Source: Prevotella melaninogenica (GTDB lineage Bacteria; Bacteroidota; Bacteroidia; Bacteroidales; Bacteroidaceae). Taken from it: a DNA stretch of 64,000 nucleotides. The translations under genes and the position numbers were made by a program. The notes beneath the pieces were generated by a model. The model did no database searches and was not told where the DNA came from. It saw only the letters and a list, made by a program, of their open reading frames with translations. The DNA is taken from positions 1,054,001 through 1,118,000 of the forward strand of contig NZ_AP018050.1 in assembly GCF_003609775.1 (NCBI RefSeq), written 5' to 3'. The first letter of the stretch is position 1. Every line of letters starts with the position of its first letter. Shown here piece after piece: positions 10,202 through 19,368 of this stretch.

Positions 10202-11467
10202 TTGGATATAAGTTTAATTATAGGAATAATAATAACAATGGTACTCTCTGCATTCTTCTCAGGAATGGAGATTGCCTTTGTTGCGAGTAATCGTCTTCTT
10301 GCGGAGATGGACAAAGAGAAGAATGGTATTGCCCAAAAGTGTCTAACCATCTATTATAATAATCCGAATGGTTTTGTTTCTACGATGCTTGTTGGTAACA
10401 ACATAGTTCTTGTTATCTATGGTATCTTCTTTGCTCAGATATTTGATACGACGCTATTTGCAATGTTCGATTCTGCTACACGTGTTGTATTAGATACTTT
10501 GGCGTCGACACTTGTTATCCTTTTTACAGGTGAGTTCTTACCTAAAACGCTATTTAAGAGTAATCCTAACCGCTTACTTACTTTTTTTGCCCCATTGGCG
10601 TATGTCTTTTTTATTATCCTTTGGCCTATTAGTCGCTTTGCAACCTTTCTTGCGCGAGTTCTTTTGCGTCTTGTTGGTGTAAAGATGGATGAGAAAGAAT
10701 CAGACGGAACCTTTACGAGGATAGACCTCGACCACCTTGTACAGAGTACTATTGAGAATGCTCAGAGCGATGACGATATAGAAGACGAGGTAAAGATCTT
10801 CCAAAATGCTTTGGAGTTTCAAGATACCAAGGTGCGTGATTGTATGGTGCCACGTACTGAGATAAAGGCAGTTGAAGAGAATTGTACACTGGAAGAACTA
10901 CAGCAGATGTTCATAGAGAGCGGTAACTCTAAGATTGTTGTTTATGAAGGAGATATCGATCATATCAAGGGTTATATTCACTCTTCTGAGATGTTCCGTT
11001 CTCCAAAGAACTGGAAAGATCATATCCGACAGATGCCGTTTGTGCCAGAGACGATGGCAGCACATAAACTTATGCAGGTTTTCCTTGTCCAGAAGAAAAG
11101 TTTGGGAGTGGTTGTGGATGAGTTTGGTGGAACAAGTGGTATTGTTTCATTGGAAGACATTGTAGAGGAAATCTTCGGTGAGATAGAGGATGAGCATGAT
11201 AATACAAAGTATATTGCTAAGCAAATAAACGACAGCGAATACGTTCTTTCGGCTCGTTTAGAGATTGATAAAGTGAATGAAATGTTCAATCTTGACTTGC
11301 CAGAGAACGATGATTATATGACCGTTGGAGGCTTATTGTTGCACGTCTATCAAAGTTTCCCAAAACTGAATGAAATCGTTATCGTTGGACAATATGAGTT
11401 TAAGATAATCAAGAAGACCATGACAAAAATAGAACTCGTACGGCTAAAAGTCAATGGTACAGAGTAA
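10202..11467 (+). CDS. CNNM/CBS/CorC-type membrane protein (hemolysin-like family)
   Basis: 421 residues. DUF21/CNNM transmembrane domain at about 1-150 (LSAFFSGMEIAFVASNRLL), a CBS pair at about 205-330 (MVPRTEIKAVE, VVVDEFGGTSGIVSLEDI) and a C-terminal CorC/HlyC domain at about 340-418 (VGGLLLHVYQSFPKLNEIV). Relatives handle divalent cations, mainly magnesium efflux; GldE of gliding bacteria is in the same family. The start is taken as TTG at 10202 because it gives a complete first helix and a stop precedes it; the next ATG (10238) would remove half of that helix. Confidence 0.87.
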   Translation: MDISLIIGIIITMVLSAFFSGMEIAFVASNRLLAEMDKEKNGIAQKCLTIYYNNPNGFVSTMLVGNNIVLVIYGIFFAQIFDTTLFAMFDSATRVVLDTLASTLVILFTGEFLPKTLFKSNPNRLLTFFAPLAYVFFIILWPISRFATFLARVLLRLVGVKMDEKESDGTFTRIDLDHLVQSTIENAQSDDDIEDEVKIFQNALEFQDTKVRDCMVPRTEIKAVEENCTLEELQQMFIESGNSKIVVYEGDIDHIKGYIHSSEMFRSPKNWKDHIRQMPFVPETMAAHKLMQVFLVQKKSLGVVVDEFGGTSGIVSLEDIVEEIFGEIEDEHDNTKYIAKQINDSEYVLSARLEIDKVNEMFNLDLPENDDYMTVGGLLLHVYQSFPKLNEIVIVGQYEFKIIKKTMTKIELVRLKVNGTE

Positions 11468-11567
11468 TTTCTGAATGAAAAATTATGATACTTGCCCTTT
11501 TTTTTGTATTTTTGTGGGCAATTTGTCATATTGAATAGAATAATTAAAATCAAATAATAAATCTAAA

Positions 11568-13715
11568 ATGGCAGCATTAGGAAAAATCAGAAGCAAAGGT
11601 GGCATACTGGTAGGCGCTATCGGTATTGCTTTGTTTGCGTTCTTAGCTGGAGATGCGGCTCGCTCTTGTGATGGTATCAAGGGCGAAGCACGTCAGCAGA
11701 TTGGAGAAATCCTGGGCAAAAAGATTAGCGTCCAGGACTATCAGAAGTTGATTGATGAATATCAGTCAGCAATTAAGTTCACTATGCAACGTGACAACCT
11801 CACCGACCAAGAACTTAATCAAGTAAAGGATCAAGTTTGGCAGCAGCTTGTAAGTAATCGTGTTATCGAGGCTGATGCAGAGAAGGTTGGTCTTACTGTT
11901 ACAGAGGCTGAGATTCAGAACGTATTGAATGAGGGTACTAACCCTATGTTGGCTCAGACTCCATTTGTTAACCAGCAGACTGGTCGTTTTGACGTAAACG
12001 CACTTAAGCAGTTCTTTGATAGCTACAACAAGGCAAAGGCTGCAAAGTCTCCACAGTTGGAGCAGATGCAGGCTGTTTATGACTACTGGCTCTTTGTTGA
12101 GAAGAACCTTCGCACACAGTTGCTTGGGCAGAAGTATCAGGCACTGCTTGCAAGTTGTGTTCTCTCAAACAAGGCTGAGGCTAAGATGGCTTTCAAGGAT
12201 AATAACGAGGAAAGTCAGATTCAACTTGCTTCTTTGGCTTACAGCACAATAAAGGATGCTGATGTTAAGGTGACAGACGATGACCTCAAGGCTAAGTATG
12301 AAGAACTCAAGCCAGCTTTCCGCCAGAATGTTGAGACACGTGATATCAAGTTTGTTGACTTCCAGATTAAGGCAAGTGCTGCAGACCGCAGTCAGGTTGT
12401 TAAGGAGATGAACGACTTCCAGAAGCAACTTGCTTCTGCAGTAGATCCTGCTGCTGTTGTTAGCAAGAGTGGATCTGAAATTCCTTATCTTGGCCTTCCT
12501 GTAAGCAATAAGGCTTATCAGCAGTATCCTGACATTGCATCAAAGATTGATTCACTTTCAGTAGGTACAACTGGTGTGATTGAAAACGCTCAAGACAATA
12601 CATTGAATATCATTCGCGTACTTTCTAAGGCACAGTTGGCAGACTCAATCCAGTTCCGTCAGATTAATATCGCTGCTGCTACTATTGATGAGGCACGCGC
12701 TAAGGCAGACTCTATCCAGAAGGCATTGGCTGGTGGTGCAGATTTCGATGCACTCGCAAAGCGTTATGGTCAGACTGGTGAGAAGGTATGGTTTACTGGT
12801 CAGCAGTACGAGATGGCTCCAAGTATGAATCAGGATAATCGTACATTTATAAATGCTCTGCTCAATGGTGAGGTGAATGCAACGCAGAATCTTGCTCTTA
12901 CACAGGGTAATATCATTCTTCAGGTACTTGATAAGAAGGCCTTTACAACAAAGACAACTGCTGCTGTTATTAAGAAGATCGTAGACTTCTCTAAGGCTAC
13001 ACGCAGCAATGCTTACAATAAGTTCTCTGAGTTTGTTGCTAAGAGTTCTACTGTAGCTGACCTTGAGAAGAATGCTCCTAAGTCTGGTTATCAGGTTCAG
13101 TCACTCAATGATCTCTCAACAGCAGAGCACTATATTGCAGGTATCCGTGGTACACGTGACGCACTCAAGTGGCTCTTCGAAGCTAAGCAGGGTCAGGTTT
13201 CACCTCTTTATGAGTGTGGTGACAATGATCACCTCCTGGTTATTGCTTTGACAGGTATTCATCCACAGGGCTATCGTTCATGGGATGATGCTCAGGTGAA
13301 GGAAATCCTCAAACGTGAGGTTATTAAGGATAAGAAGGCTGAGAAGCTTATGGCTAAGCTCAAGGGTGTAAACTCTATTGCGGCAGCTCAGGCTAAGGGT
13401 GCTAAGGTTTCTCCTGTTAATCAGATTACTTTTGCTGCTCCAGCTTTCGTACAGGCAACAGGTTCTGTTGAGCCAGCTCTCTCAGGTGCAGTTGCAGGTA
13501 CAGCAGCAGGCAAGTTCTCTAAGGCTCCTGTGAAGGGTAACGCTGGTGTTTACGTATTCCAGGTAGAGAAGAAGGCTATGCGTGCAGGGTCTAAGTACGA
13601 CGAGACTTTGACAATGCAGCAGGCTGCTCAGATGAATATGCAGTTGGTAGGCAACTTTATGCAGGATCTTATCCTTAAGGCAAAGGTTGTTGATAACCGT
13701 TATCTTTTCTTCTAA
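11568..13715 (+). CDS. PpiD/SurA-like periplasmic folding chaperone with parvulin domain
   Basis: 715 residues. One N-terminal membrane anchor (GILVGAIGIALFAFLAGDAA, about 12-31), then a SurA-N-like helical domain (about 40-200, with a QVWQQLVSNRVIEADAEKVG stretch typical of the family) and a parvulin-like region around 345-460 (FRQINIAAA, GADFDALAKRYGQTGEKVWF). The C-terminal part is Ala/Lys rich. It is predicted to help folding of exported and outer-membrane proteins. The gene follows the CNNM gene by 100 nt on the same strand and ends in a strong terminator. Confidence 0.85.
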   Translation: MAALGKIRSKGGILVGAIGIALFAFLAGDAARSCDGIKGEARQQIGEILGKKISVQDYQKLIDEYQSAIKFTMQRDNLTDQELNQVKDQVWQQLVSNRVIEADAEKVGLTVTEAEIQNVLNEGTNPMLAQTPFVNQQTGRFDVNALKQFFDSYNKAKAAKSPQLEQMQAVYDYWLFVEKNLRTQLLGQKYQALLASCVLSNKAEAKMAFKDNNEESQIQLASLAYSTIKDADVKVTDDDLKAKYEELKPAFRQNVETRDIKFVDFQIKASAADRSQVVKEMNDFQKQLASAVDPAAVVSKSGSEIPYLGLPVSNKAYQQYPDIASKIDSLSVGTTGVIENAQDNTLNIIRVLSKAQLADSIQFRQINIAAATIDEARAKADSIQKALAGGADFDALAKRYGQTGEKVWFTGQQYEMAPSMNQDNRTFINALLNGEVNATQNLALTQGNIILQVLDKKAFTTKTTAAVIKKIVDFSKATRSNAYNKFSEFVAKSSTVADLEKNAPKSGYQVQSLNDLSTAEHYIAGIRGTRDALKWLFEAKQGQVSPLYECGDNDHLLVIALTGIHPQGYRSWDDAQVKEILKREVIKDKKAEKLMAKLKGVNSIAAAQAKGAKVSPVNQITFAAPAFVQATGSVEPALSGAVAGTAAGKFSKAPVKGNAGVYVFQVEKKAMRAGSKYDETLTMQQAAQMNMQLVGNFMQDLILKAKVVDNRYLFF

Positions 13716-13737
13716 GAGATTATTTCACCTTATATAT

Positions 13738-13773
13738 AAGACGGATGTACAATTAAAGTACATCCGTCTTTTT
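13738..13773 (+). terminator. Rho-independent terminator after the ppiD-like gene
   Basis: Stem GACGGATGTAC / GTACATCCGTC with a 7-nt loop, followed by TTTTTG. It starts about 20 nt after the stop codon. Confidence 0.9.
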
Positions 13774-13883
13774 GTTTTCGATATAGCTTTCTTCTTTGGT
13801 TTTAAGAAGATTCACTACTATGCGTATTTTAATTCTTAATGGTGCTATTTAAGCTTATCTTTATACTTTTCTGCACATAATAT

Positions 13884-13914
13884 TTTGAAATGTGCTTATA
13901 AATATGTATCTTTG
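13884..13914 (+). promoter_or_regulatory. Promoter of the acyl-CoA ligase gene
   Basis: TTTG (13884-13887), 19-nt spacer, TATCTTTG (13907-13914). This is a full match to the Bacteroidota consensus, 23 nt before the ATG. Confidence 0.8.
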
Positions 13915-13937
13915 CACACAGATTGAAATATTGTGCA

Positions 13938-15602
13938 ATGGAAAAGATTCCAAGTTTTAATGAATTAATAGAGAAGAGTATCATCGAACATTGGGACCGT
14001 GATGCTCTTACAGATTATAAAGGTAAGACCCTTCAATATCATGATGTTGCAAGAAAAATTGAAAAGTTGCACATTATGTTTGAGGCAAGTGGTGTAAAAC
14101 GTGGTGACAAGATAGCACTCTGTGGAAGAAACTCTTCAGCATGGGCAGCTGTATTCCTCGCTGTACTTACATATGGTGCTGTTGCTGTGCCTATCTTGCA
14201 TGAGTTCATGCCAGAGCAGATTCATAACATTGTCAATCACTCAGATGCAAAGCTTCTCTTTGTTGGTGATGTCGTTGTGACACAGGTTGACGCAATGAAG
14301 ATGCCAAACTTAGAGGGAATTATCTATATTCCAGATTATTCTTTGGTATTAAGTCGTACGGAAAAGCTGACTTATGCACGCGAACATCTTAATGAGGAGT
14401 TCGGACGTCGTTATCCAAAATATTTCCGCCCAGAGCATATTCACTACTATCGTGAACAGAGTCCAGATGAACTTGCTTTGATAAATTATACCAGTGGTAC
14501 GACTGGTCGTTCTAAGGGTGTAATGCTTCCATATCGTTCTTTATGGAGTAATGCAGACTTTGGTAAGCACGTTTTAGGTCATGTTATCAAGCCAGGAGAT
14601 AATGTTATCAGTATTCTCCCTATGGCTCACATGTACGGAATGTCATTTGAGTTTATCTTTGAATTCCTCTCTGGTGTTCATATTTACTATCTGACACGCA
14701 TTCCTTCTCCAGCGATTATATCTCAAGCACTTCAAGAGGTAAAGCCTGTCATTATGATTGCAGTACCTTTGGTAATTGAGAAGATTATTCGTAAAAAAGT
14801 ATTTCCAAAGATTCAGAACAATCGTATGCGTCTCCTTCTGAATATGCCAGTAATTAATAAGAAGGTACGTGCAAAGATTCGTGAGCAGGTATATCAAGCA
14901 TTTGGTGGTAATCTTTACGAGATTATTATTGGTGGAGCTGCGCTCAATGGTGAAATTGAGAGCTTCTTGCGTCGCATAGAGTTCCCATATACCGTGGGAT
15001 ATGGTGCAACGGAGTGTGGCCCAATTATCTGTTATCGTGACTGGCAGACTTTCAAGCAGGGGTCTTGCGGTCAGGCTGCTTTACATCAGGAAGTGCGTAT
15101 CAATAGCTCTGATCCAGCGAACGTGCCAGGTGAGATTCTTACAAAGGGTCCTAACGTTCTTTTGGGTTACTACAAGAATGAGGAAGATACAAGTCAGACA
15201 ATTGATAAGGATGGCTGGTTCCATACGGGTGATCTCGGTTTGATGGATGAAGATGGTAATGTCTTTATTAAGGGTCGTTCTAAGAATATGCTTCTCGGAA
15301 GTAACGGACAGAACATTTACCCAGAGGAGATAGAAGACAAATTGAATTCTCTGCCTCTCGTAGCTGAATGCTTGGTTATTCAGAATGGTGAAAAGCTTAT
15401 CGGCTTGGTACATCCTGATTACGATGAAGCTCAGAATTTAGGACTCAATGCGGATGACCTCAAGAATATTATGGAGGAGAACCGTACACAGTTGAATACA
15501 ATTGTACCAGCTTACTGCAAGGTCGCTGAGATTCGTATTCAAGAAGAAGAGTTTGAGAAAACACCAAAGAAGTCTATCAAACGATTCTTATACACAGAAT
15601 AA
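13938..15602 (+). CDS. Long-chain fatty acid-CoA ligase (AMP-binding enzyme)
   Basis: 554 residues from the ATG at 13938, just downstream of a good promoter. Adenylate-forming motifs are present: INYTSGTTGRSKGVML (near 185), GYGATECGP (near 355), the hinge segment FHTGDLG and the Lys near the C terminus (KTPKKSIKRFLY). The protein is expected to activate fatty acids to acyl-CoA using ATP. It stands alone between terminators, so it is a single-gene transcript. The exact substrate length cannot be told from sequence. Confidence 0.87.
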   Translation: MEKIPSFNELIEKSIIEHWDRDALTDYKGKTLQYHDVARKIEKLHIMFEASGVKRGDKIALCGRNSSAWAAVFLAVLTYGAVAVPILHEFMPEQIHNIVNHSDAKLLFVGDVVVTQVDAMKMPNLEGIIYIPDYSLVLSRTEKLTYAREHLNEEFGRRYPKYFRPEHIHYYREQSPDELALINYTSGTTGRSKGVMLPYRSLWSNADFGKHVLGHVIKPGDNVISILPMAHMYGMSFEFIFEFLSGVHIYYLTRIPSPAIISQALQEVKPVIMIAVPLVIEKIIRKKVFPKIQNNRMRLLLNMPVINKKVRAKIREQVYQAFGGNLYEIIIGGAALNGEIESFLRRIEFPYTVGYGATECGPIICYRDWQTFKQGSCGQAALHQEVRINSSDPANVPGEILTKGPNVLLGYYKNEEDTSQTIDKDGWFHTGDLGLMDEDGNVFIKGRSKNMLLGSNGQNIYPEEIEDKLNSLPLVAECLVIQNGEKLIGLVHPDYDEAQNLGLNADDLKNIMEENRTQLNTIVPAYCKVAEIRIQEEEFEKTPKKSIKRFLYTE

Positions 15603-15624
15603 CTCTCTTATCTATTAGAATATC

Positions 15625-15701
15625 AGGGATATAAATCCACTTTTATCCAGCATTTTATGCTACTATGGATAGAAGGAGATTTATATCCCTCTTTTATTTT
15701 T
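15625..15701 (+). terminator. Terminator after the acyl-CoA ligase gene
   Basis: Long stem AGGGATATAAATC / GATTTATATCCCT with a nested TATCCA / TGGATA stem in the loop, then CTTTTATTTTTT. Confidence 0.87.
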
Positions 15702-15788
15702 TCCCTTTTGTTATTTCGAGTTATAGTAGAGAAGGGTATAAGGTCGCCCTTTATAATAATGTTACTATAAGCATGTAGTGTAAAATAA

Positions 15789-15945
15789 ATTCACATCGTA
15801 AAATTTAATAGAGGCTTAATAAGGGACCAATAGATGCTTAATTGGCTTCTAAAAGATGCTCTTTTGGAGTCTTACTAACGCCCTTTTGAAGTCTTACTAA
15901 GCGTCTTTAATAAGGCTGTCTTGTAACATTTTGATTGTCAGATGA
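15789..15945 (+). repeat. Interspersed repeat family A, copy 2
   Basis: Sits in the 525-base gap between convergent genes. Modules in order: AATTGGCTTCTAAAAGATG, CTCTTTTGGAG, CTTACTAACGCCCTTTTGAAG and CTTACTAAGCGTCTTT, spaced 22-24 nt, then CTTGTAACATTTTG. The rest of the gap to 16127 holds AT-rich DNA with nothing I recognise. Confidence 0.8.
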
Positions 15946-16127
15946 TTGTGTTTGCGCGAAATAAAGCTTACTTTACGTGTAAAATAGCATATTGGACAAT
16001 GGACTTTGTAATAAATTTTACAACCTATTGGTAGGGAAATTTTAGTCTACTTTTAGTGTGAAAAGATAAGTTTAATCACTGTAAAAAGTTCTGGTTTTGG
16101 GTAGCATGTATGCAATGACAGGTAGAT

Positions 16128-16760
16128 TTATGATTTTGTCAATGATCTACCTGTGTCCCATAATAATCTTTTTGCCCAGCGGAGAACAACCAATGCGCTG
16201 ACAACAGCAACTGCTGAGTCAATCCAAGTAATGTTCCAAAACATTGCACAGAGGATTCCGATGATGGCACCGATCTCTGTCAAGGCGTCAGAAAGGACAT
16301 GAAGATAGGCAGCATGGCTGTTATAGTCTGCTGTTCCATGATGACCATGAAGTACTAATGCACTGATAGTATTAGCAACCAAACCTATTCCTGCTGTTGT
16401 TAATGCAAGTTCGTAGTTGAGGATTTCTCCATGTGCTGAGAATCGCTCTACTGCTTCTACAATGATAAAGATAGCTGTGAAAACCAGTAATATACCACTT
16501 GTGAACGCAGCTAAGTTTAATATCTTTTCTGTATCGTAATGCGTTGTACCCTTACTTTGCAAGTAACGTACTAATACGTAGGCAGCCCAGTTTAGTCCGA
16601 TAACTAATACGTGTGAACCCATGTGGACGCCATCTGCAAAGAGTGCCATCGAATGGGAAGATAGTCCCACGATAATCTCTGCAAGCATCACACAGAAGGC
16701 GAAGACTACCACAAAGGCAGTACGTTTTTCTTGTGAAGAACGCTTTATATTATTTGACAT
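16128..16760 (-). CDS. Cation diffusion facilitator transporter, short form
   Basis: 210 residues, nearly all membrane domain: helices near 15-35, 42-63, 80-103, 115-140, 150-175 and 178-197. The zinc-site motif in helix 2 (FADGVHMGSH) and in helix 5 (HVLSDALTEIG) matches the CDF family (zinc, cobalt or cadmium efflux). Family members usually have about 300 residues with a cytoplasmic C-terminal domain; here the protein stops right after the last helix. A HAD hydrolase gene lies upstream on the same strand (73-nt gap). Confidence 0.82.
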   Translation of the reverse strand: MSNNIKRSSQEKRTAFVVVFAFCVMLAEIIVGLSSHSMALFADGVHMGSHVLVIGLNWAAYVLVRYLQSKGTTHYDTEKILNLAAFTSGILLVFTAIFIIVEAVERFSAHGEILNYELALTTAGIGLVANTISALVLHGHHGTADYNSHAAYLHVLSDALTEIGAIIGILCAMFWNITWIDSAVAVVSALVVLRWAKRLLWDTGRSLTKS

Positions 16761-16833
16761 AGTTTTCTTTTATTTCTAATCAATGACTCAGTTCACCTCT
16801 GAATTGAGATTCAACAGCCATTATCTTTAATCC

Positions 16834-17625
16834 TTAATTGTTTATAATTCCAAAGTGTATGAAAGCATTACGTATTCCGTCCTCATCTACACTTGTTGTA
16901 ACGTAGTCAGCTACAGCCTTCACTCCTTCATAAGCATTTCCCATTGCTACACCAATACCTGCTGTCTGGAGAATAGTCATGTCGTTTCCTCCATCACCAA
17001 AGGCGATACATTCTTCAAGGCTGATGCCAAGATGTTTTGTCATCTGCTTTAATGCGTTTCCTTTGTCAGCTCCCTGCACGGTAATATCGGTGAAACTTGG
17101 ATGCCAACGTGCCGAAACACAATGTGGCATTGATGAAAAAATATCCTTCTCATATTCTTCACTGAAGAAAGGAGTGAGTTGAAGAACAGGTTGGTTAAGT
17201 AATGGTTCTACTGGTCGAGTTATGTCGATATTAGTAACACCCAGACCTTGAACGAAGATTTCATCGAAGATTGGTTTATGATTGTGGAGTGCAACTACAT
17301 CTCTACCACATACCAAAACGGCATAGTCGCGACGGCTGGCATCCTCAATCATAGCTCGTACCTCATTTTCGGGAATAGGCATCAAAGCTATATCTTCGTC
17401 GCCAATGAAGGTGCGAGCACCATTAAAGGTGATATATCCATCAACAAGATGACGGATAGCATCAATGTTGTTGATGATAGCTACAGGACGTCCTGTGGAG
17501 ATGAATATCTTCACACCTTGTTCTTTTGCTTGCTCGATAGCCTTTATTGTAGATGCTGGAATCTCATGCGTCTGAAAGGATACCAAGGTACCATCTATAT
17601 CGAAGAATGCTGCTTTAATTGCCAT
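16834..17625 (-). CDS. HAD superfamily hydrolase, Cof-type (HAD-IIB)
   Basis: 263 residues. Motif I FFDIDGTLVSF (8-18) with the nucleophile Asp, motif II STGR (43-46), and motif IV FGDGGNDMTIL with late-position Asp residues; the large C2B cap lies between about 85 and 185. These enzymes dephosphorylate sugar phosphates, phosphorylated cofactors or nucleotides. The substrate is not predictable. The next gene on the strand is the CDF transporter. Confidence 0.87.
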   Translation of the reverse strand: MAIKAAFFDIDGTLVSFQTHEIPASTIKAIEQAKEQGVKIFISTGRPVAIINNIDAIRHLVDGYITFNGARTFIGDEDIALMPIPENEVRAMIEDASRRDYAVLVCGRDVVALHNHKPIFDEIFVQGLGVTNIDITRPVEPLLNQPVLQLTPFFSEEYEKDIFSSMPHCVSARWHPSFTDITVQGADKGNALKQMTKHLGISLEECIAFGDGGNDMTILQTAGIGVAMGNAYEGVKAVADYVTTSVDEDGIRNAFIHFGIINN

Positions 17626-17747
17626 GATGAATCTCTTTTGGAGTACAAAGGTACAAAATTATATTGTAATCAGATAAAATTATAGTTGTGCAGTCTGTCT
17701 AAATAAATTAAATACTTCTCCTTAAGGCACATTCTTTATTTTTGTTG

Positions 17748-17755
17748 TACCTTTG
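17748..17755 (+). promoter_or_regulatory. -7 promoter element of trmB, near-leaderless
   Basis: TACCTTTG ends 5 nt before the trmB ATG at 17761. The transcription start would fall on or next to the start codon. Confidence 0.6.
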
Positions 17756-17760
17756 CACCC

Positions 17761-18558
17761 ATGAGTAAAGGTAAGTTACAGAAATTTGCAGAGATGGAGA
17801 CGTTCAAGAACGTTTTCCAATATCCTTATGGCGTTATCAGTGAGGTTCCGTTTGAAATGAAGGGTCATTGGCGTGAACAGTATTTCCATAATGATAACCC
17901 TATTGTGCTCGAATTGGGCTGTGGTAAAGGTGAATATACTGTTGGTTTGGCACGTGTCTACCCAAATATCAACTTTATAGGTGTTGATATCAAGGGTGCT
18001 CGTATCTATACAGGTGCTAAACAAGCTTTGGAAGAAGGGTTGGAGAACGTAGCCTTTCTGCGTACAAGTATTGAGATTATCGACCGTTTCTTCAGTGAAG
18101 ATGAGGTGCAGGAGATATGGCTTACTTTCTCAGATCCACAGATGAAGAATGTGCATAAGCGTTTGACTTCCACCTTCTTCATGAACCGTTATCGTCGTTT
18201 CTTGATAGATGGAGGTATTGTTCACCTTAAAACGGATTCAAACTTCCTCTTTACATATACCACCTATATGGTTAATGTGAATCAACTACCAGTTCTGTTC
18301 CGTACAGAAGATCTTTATGGTAATGAGTTAGGAGAGGGGAGTGTTGCAGAAACTCAGATGGATGAGAAGACACGTGAAATTCTTGGTATTCATACTTACT
18401 ATGAAAATCAGTGGATTGAACGTGGATTGAATATTAAATATATGAAGTTCCAGTTGCCAAGAACGGGTGAATTGGTAGAACCAGATATTGAGATAGAACT
18501 TGATGACTACCGTTCTTTCAAACGTACGAAGCGTAGTGGATTGACTACGAGTAAGTAG
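17761..18558 (+). CDS. trmB: tRNA (guanine-N7-)-methyltransferase
   Basis: Methylates G46 of tRNA with S-adenosylmethionine. 265 residues; the SAM-binding loop [16 protein letters not shown] (about 50-65), [11 protein letters not shown] and the substrate motif [18 protein letters not shown] are those of TrmB. It is a single-gene unit: a promoter box directly upstream and a bidirectional terminator downstream. The start ATG is fixed by the promoter position. Confidence 0.93.
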   Translation: MSKGKLQKFAEMETFKNVFQYPYGVISEVPFEMKGHWREQYFHNDNPIVLELGCGKGEYTVGLARVYPNINFIGVDIKGARIYTGAKQALEEGLENVAFLRTSIEIIDRFFSEDEVQEIWLTFSDPQMKNVHKRLTSTFFMNRYRRFLIDGGIVHLKTDSNFLFTYTTYMVNVNQLPVLFRTEDLYGNELGEGSVAETQMDEKTREILGIHTYYENQWIERGLNIKYMKFQLPRTGELVEPDIEIELDDYRSFKRTKRSGLTTSK

Positions 18559-18578
18559 TATATATTGCGTTAGAACAT

Positions 18579-18632
18579 AAAAAAGACACTAACTTCTATT
18601 CCTTTTAAAGATATAGGGGTTAGTGTCTTTAA
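18579..18632. terminator. Bidirectional terminator between trmB and the response regulator
   Basis: Stem AAAGACACTAAC / GTTAGTGTCTTT. A-rich on the left and T-rich on the right, so it can serve both converging transcripts. Confidence 0.85.
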
Positions 18633-18657
18633 TATTTTTATTGGGTTATAATCAAAC

Positions 18658-19368
18658 TTATAACGTATGACCGTCAAGGTAATCTTGAAGCATAGTCTTA
18701 TAACTATCAGATATTGGAAGGATAGCGTCACCCATAACAACACGGAAACGATCAATACCATCAATCTTCTTCATGTGTACGATGTAGGAGCGATGAATAC
18801 GCATGAATTCTGGTTTAGGAAGTGACTCCTCAATCTTTTTCATGTTCATCAGACTCATAATTGGCTTATGATCGTTAGCAAGATAAATCTTAACATAGTC
18901 CTTCAATCCTTCAATATAGAGGATGTCATCAAACATAATTTTAACCAGTTTGTACTCGCTCTTGACAAAGATGAAACGGTCGTTTGAAGCGTTCTCTGTC
19001 TGACGGGTACTTTGGAACCAGTCTAAAGCTCTGTTTGCACCTGCTAAGAAATCATCATAGCTAATAGGTTTCATAAGATAATCAATAGCATTTGCCTTAT
19101 AACCATCAATAGCATACTGACTGAATGCTGTTGTGAAAATAATCTTAGTTTCCTTAGGTAGAATCTTAGCAAACTCCAATCCGCTAAGTTCAGGCATCTG
19201 TATATCTAAGAATATGAGGTCAACCCTATTCTCACGGATGGCTTTTACGCCTTCTACAGCACTATTAAAAACACCAATTAAGTTTAAAAAGAGTGTTTTC
19301 TTTGCATAACTTGCAAGCAAGTCTGCTGCTAAAGGTTCGTCGTCAATGATTATACAGTTTAGTGTCAT
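18658..19368 (-). CDS. LytTR-family response regulator
   Basis: 236 residues from the ATG at 19368, which gives the standard receiver N terminus (MTLNCIIIDDEP). Phosphoacceptor Asp55 in FLDIQMPE, conserved Lys in MKPIS near 103; the LytTR DNA-binding domain covers about 130-236 (FVKSEYKLVKI, FMRIHRSYIVH). It overlaps the histidine kinase gene by 26 nt, so the two form one two-component system. Targets are unknown; relatives control envelope or peptide-induced genes. Confidence 0.93.
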   Translation of the reverse strand: MTLNCIIIDDEPLAADLLASYAKKTLFLNLIGVFNSAVEGVKAIRENRVDLIFLDIQMPELSGLEFAKILPKETKIIFTTAFSQYAIDGYKANAIDYLMKPISYDDFLAGANRALDWFQSTRQTENASNDRFIFVKSEYKLVKIMFDDILYIEGLKDYVKIYLANDHKPIMSLMNMKKIEESLPKPEFMRIHRSYIVHMKKIDGIDRFRVVMGDAILPISDSYKTMLQDYLDGHTL

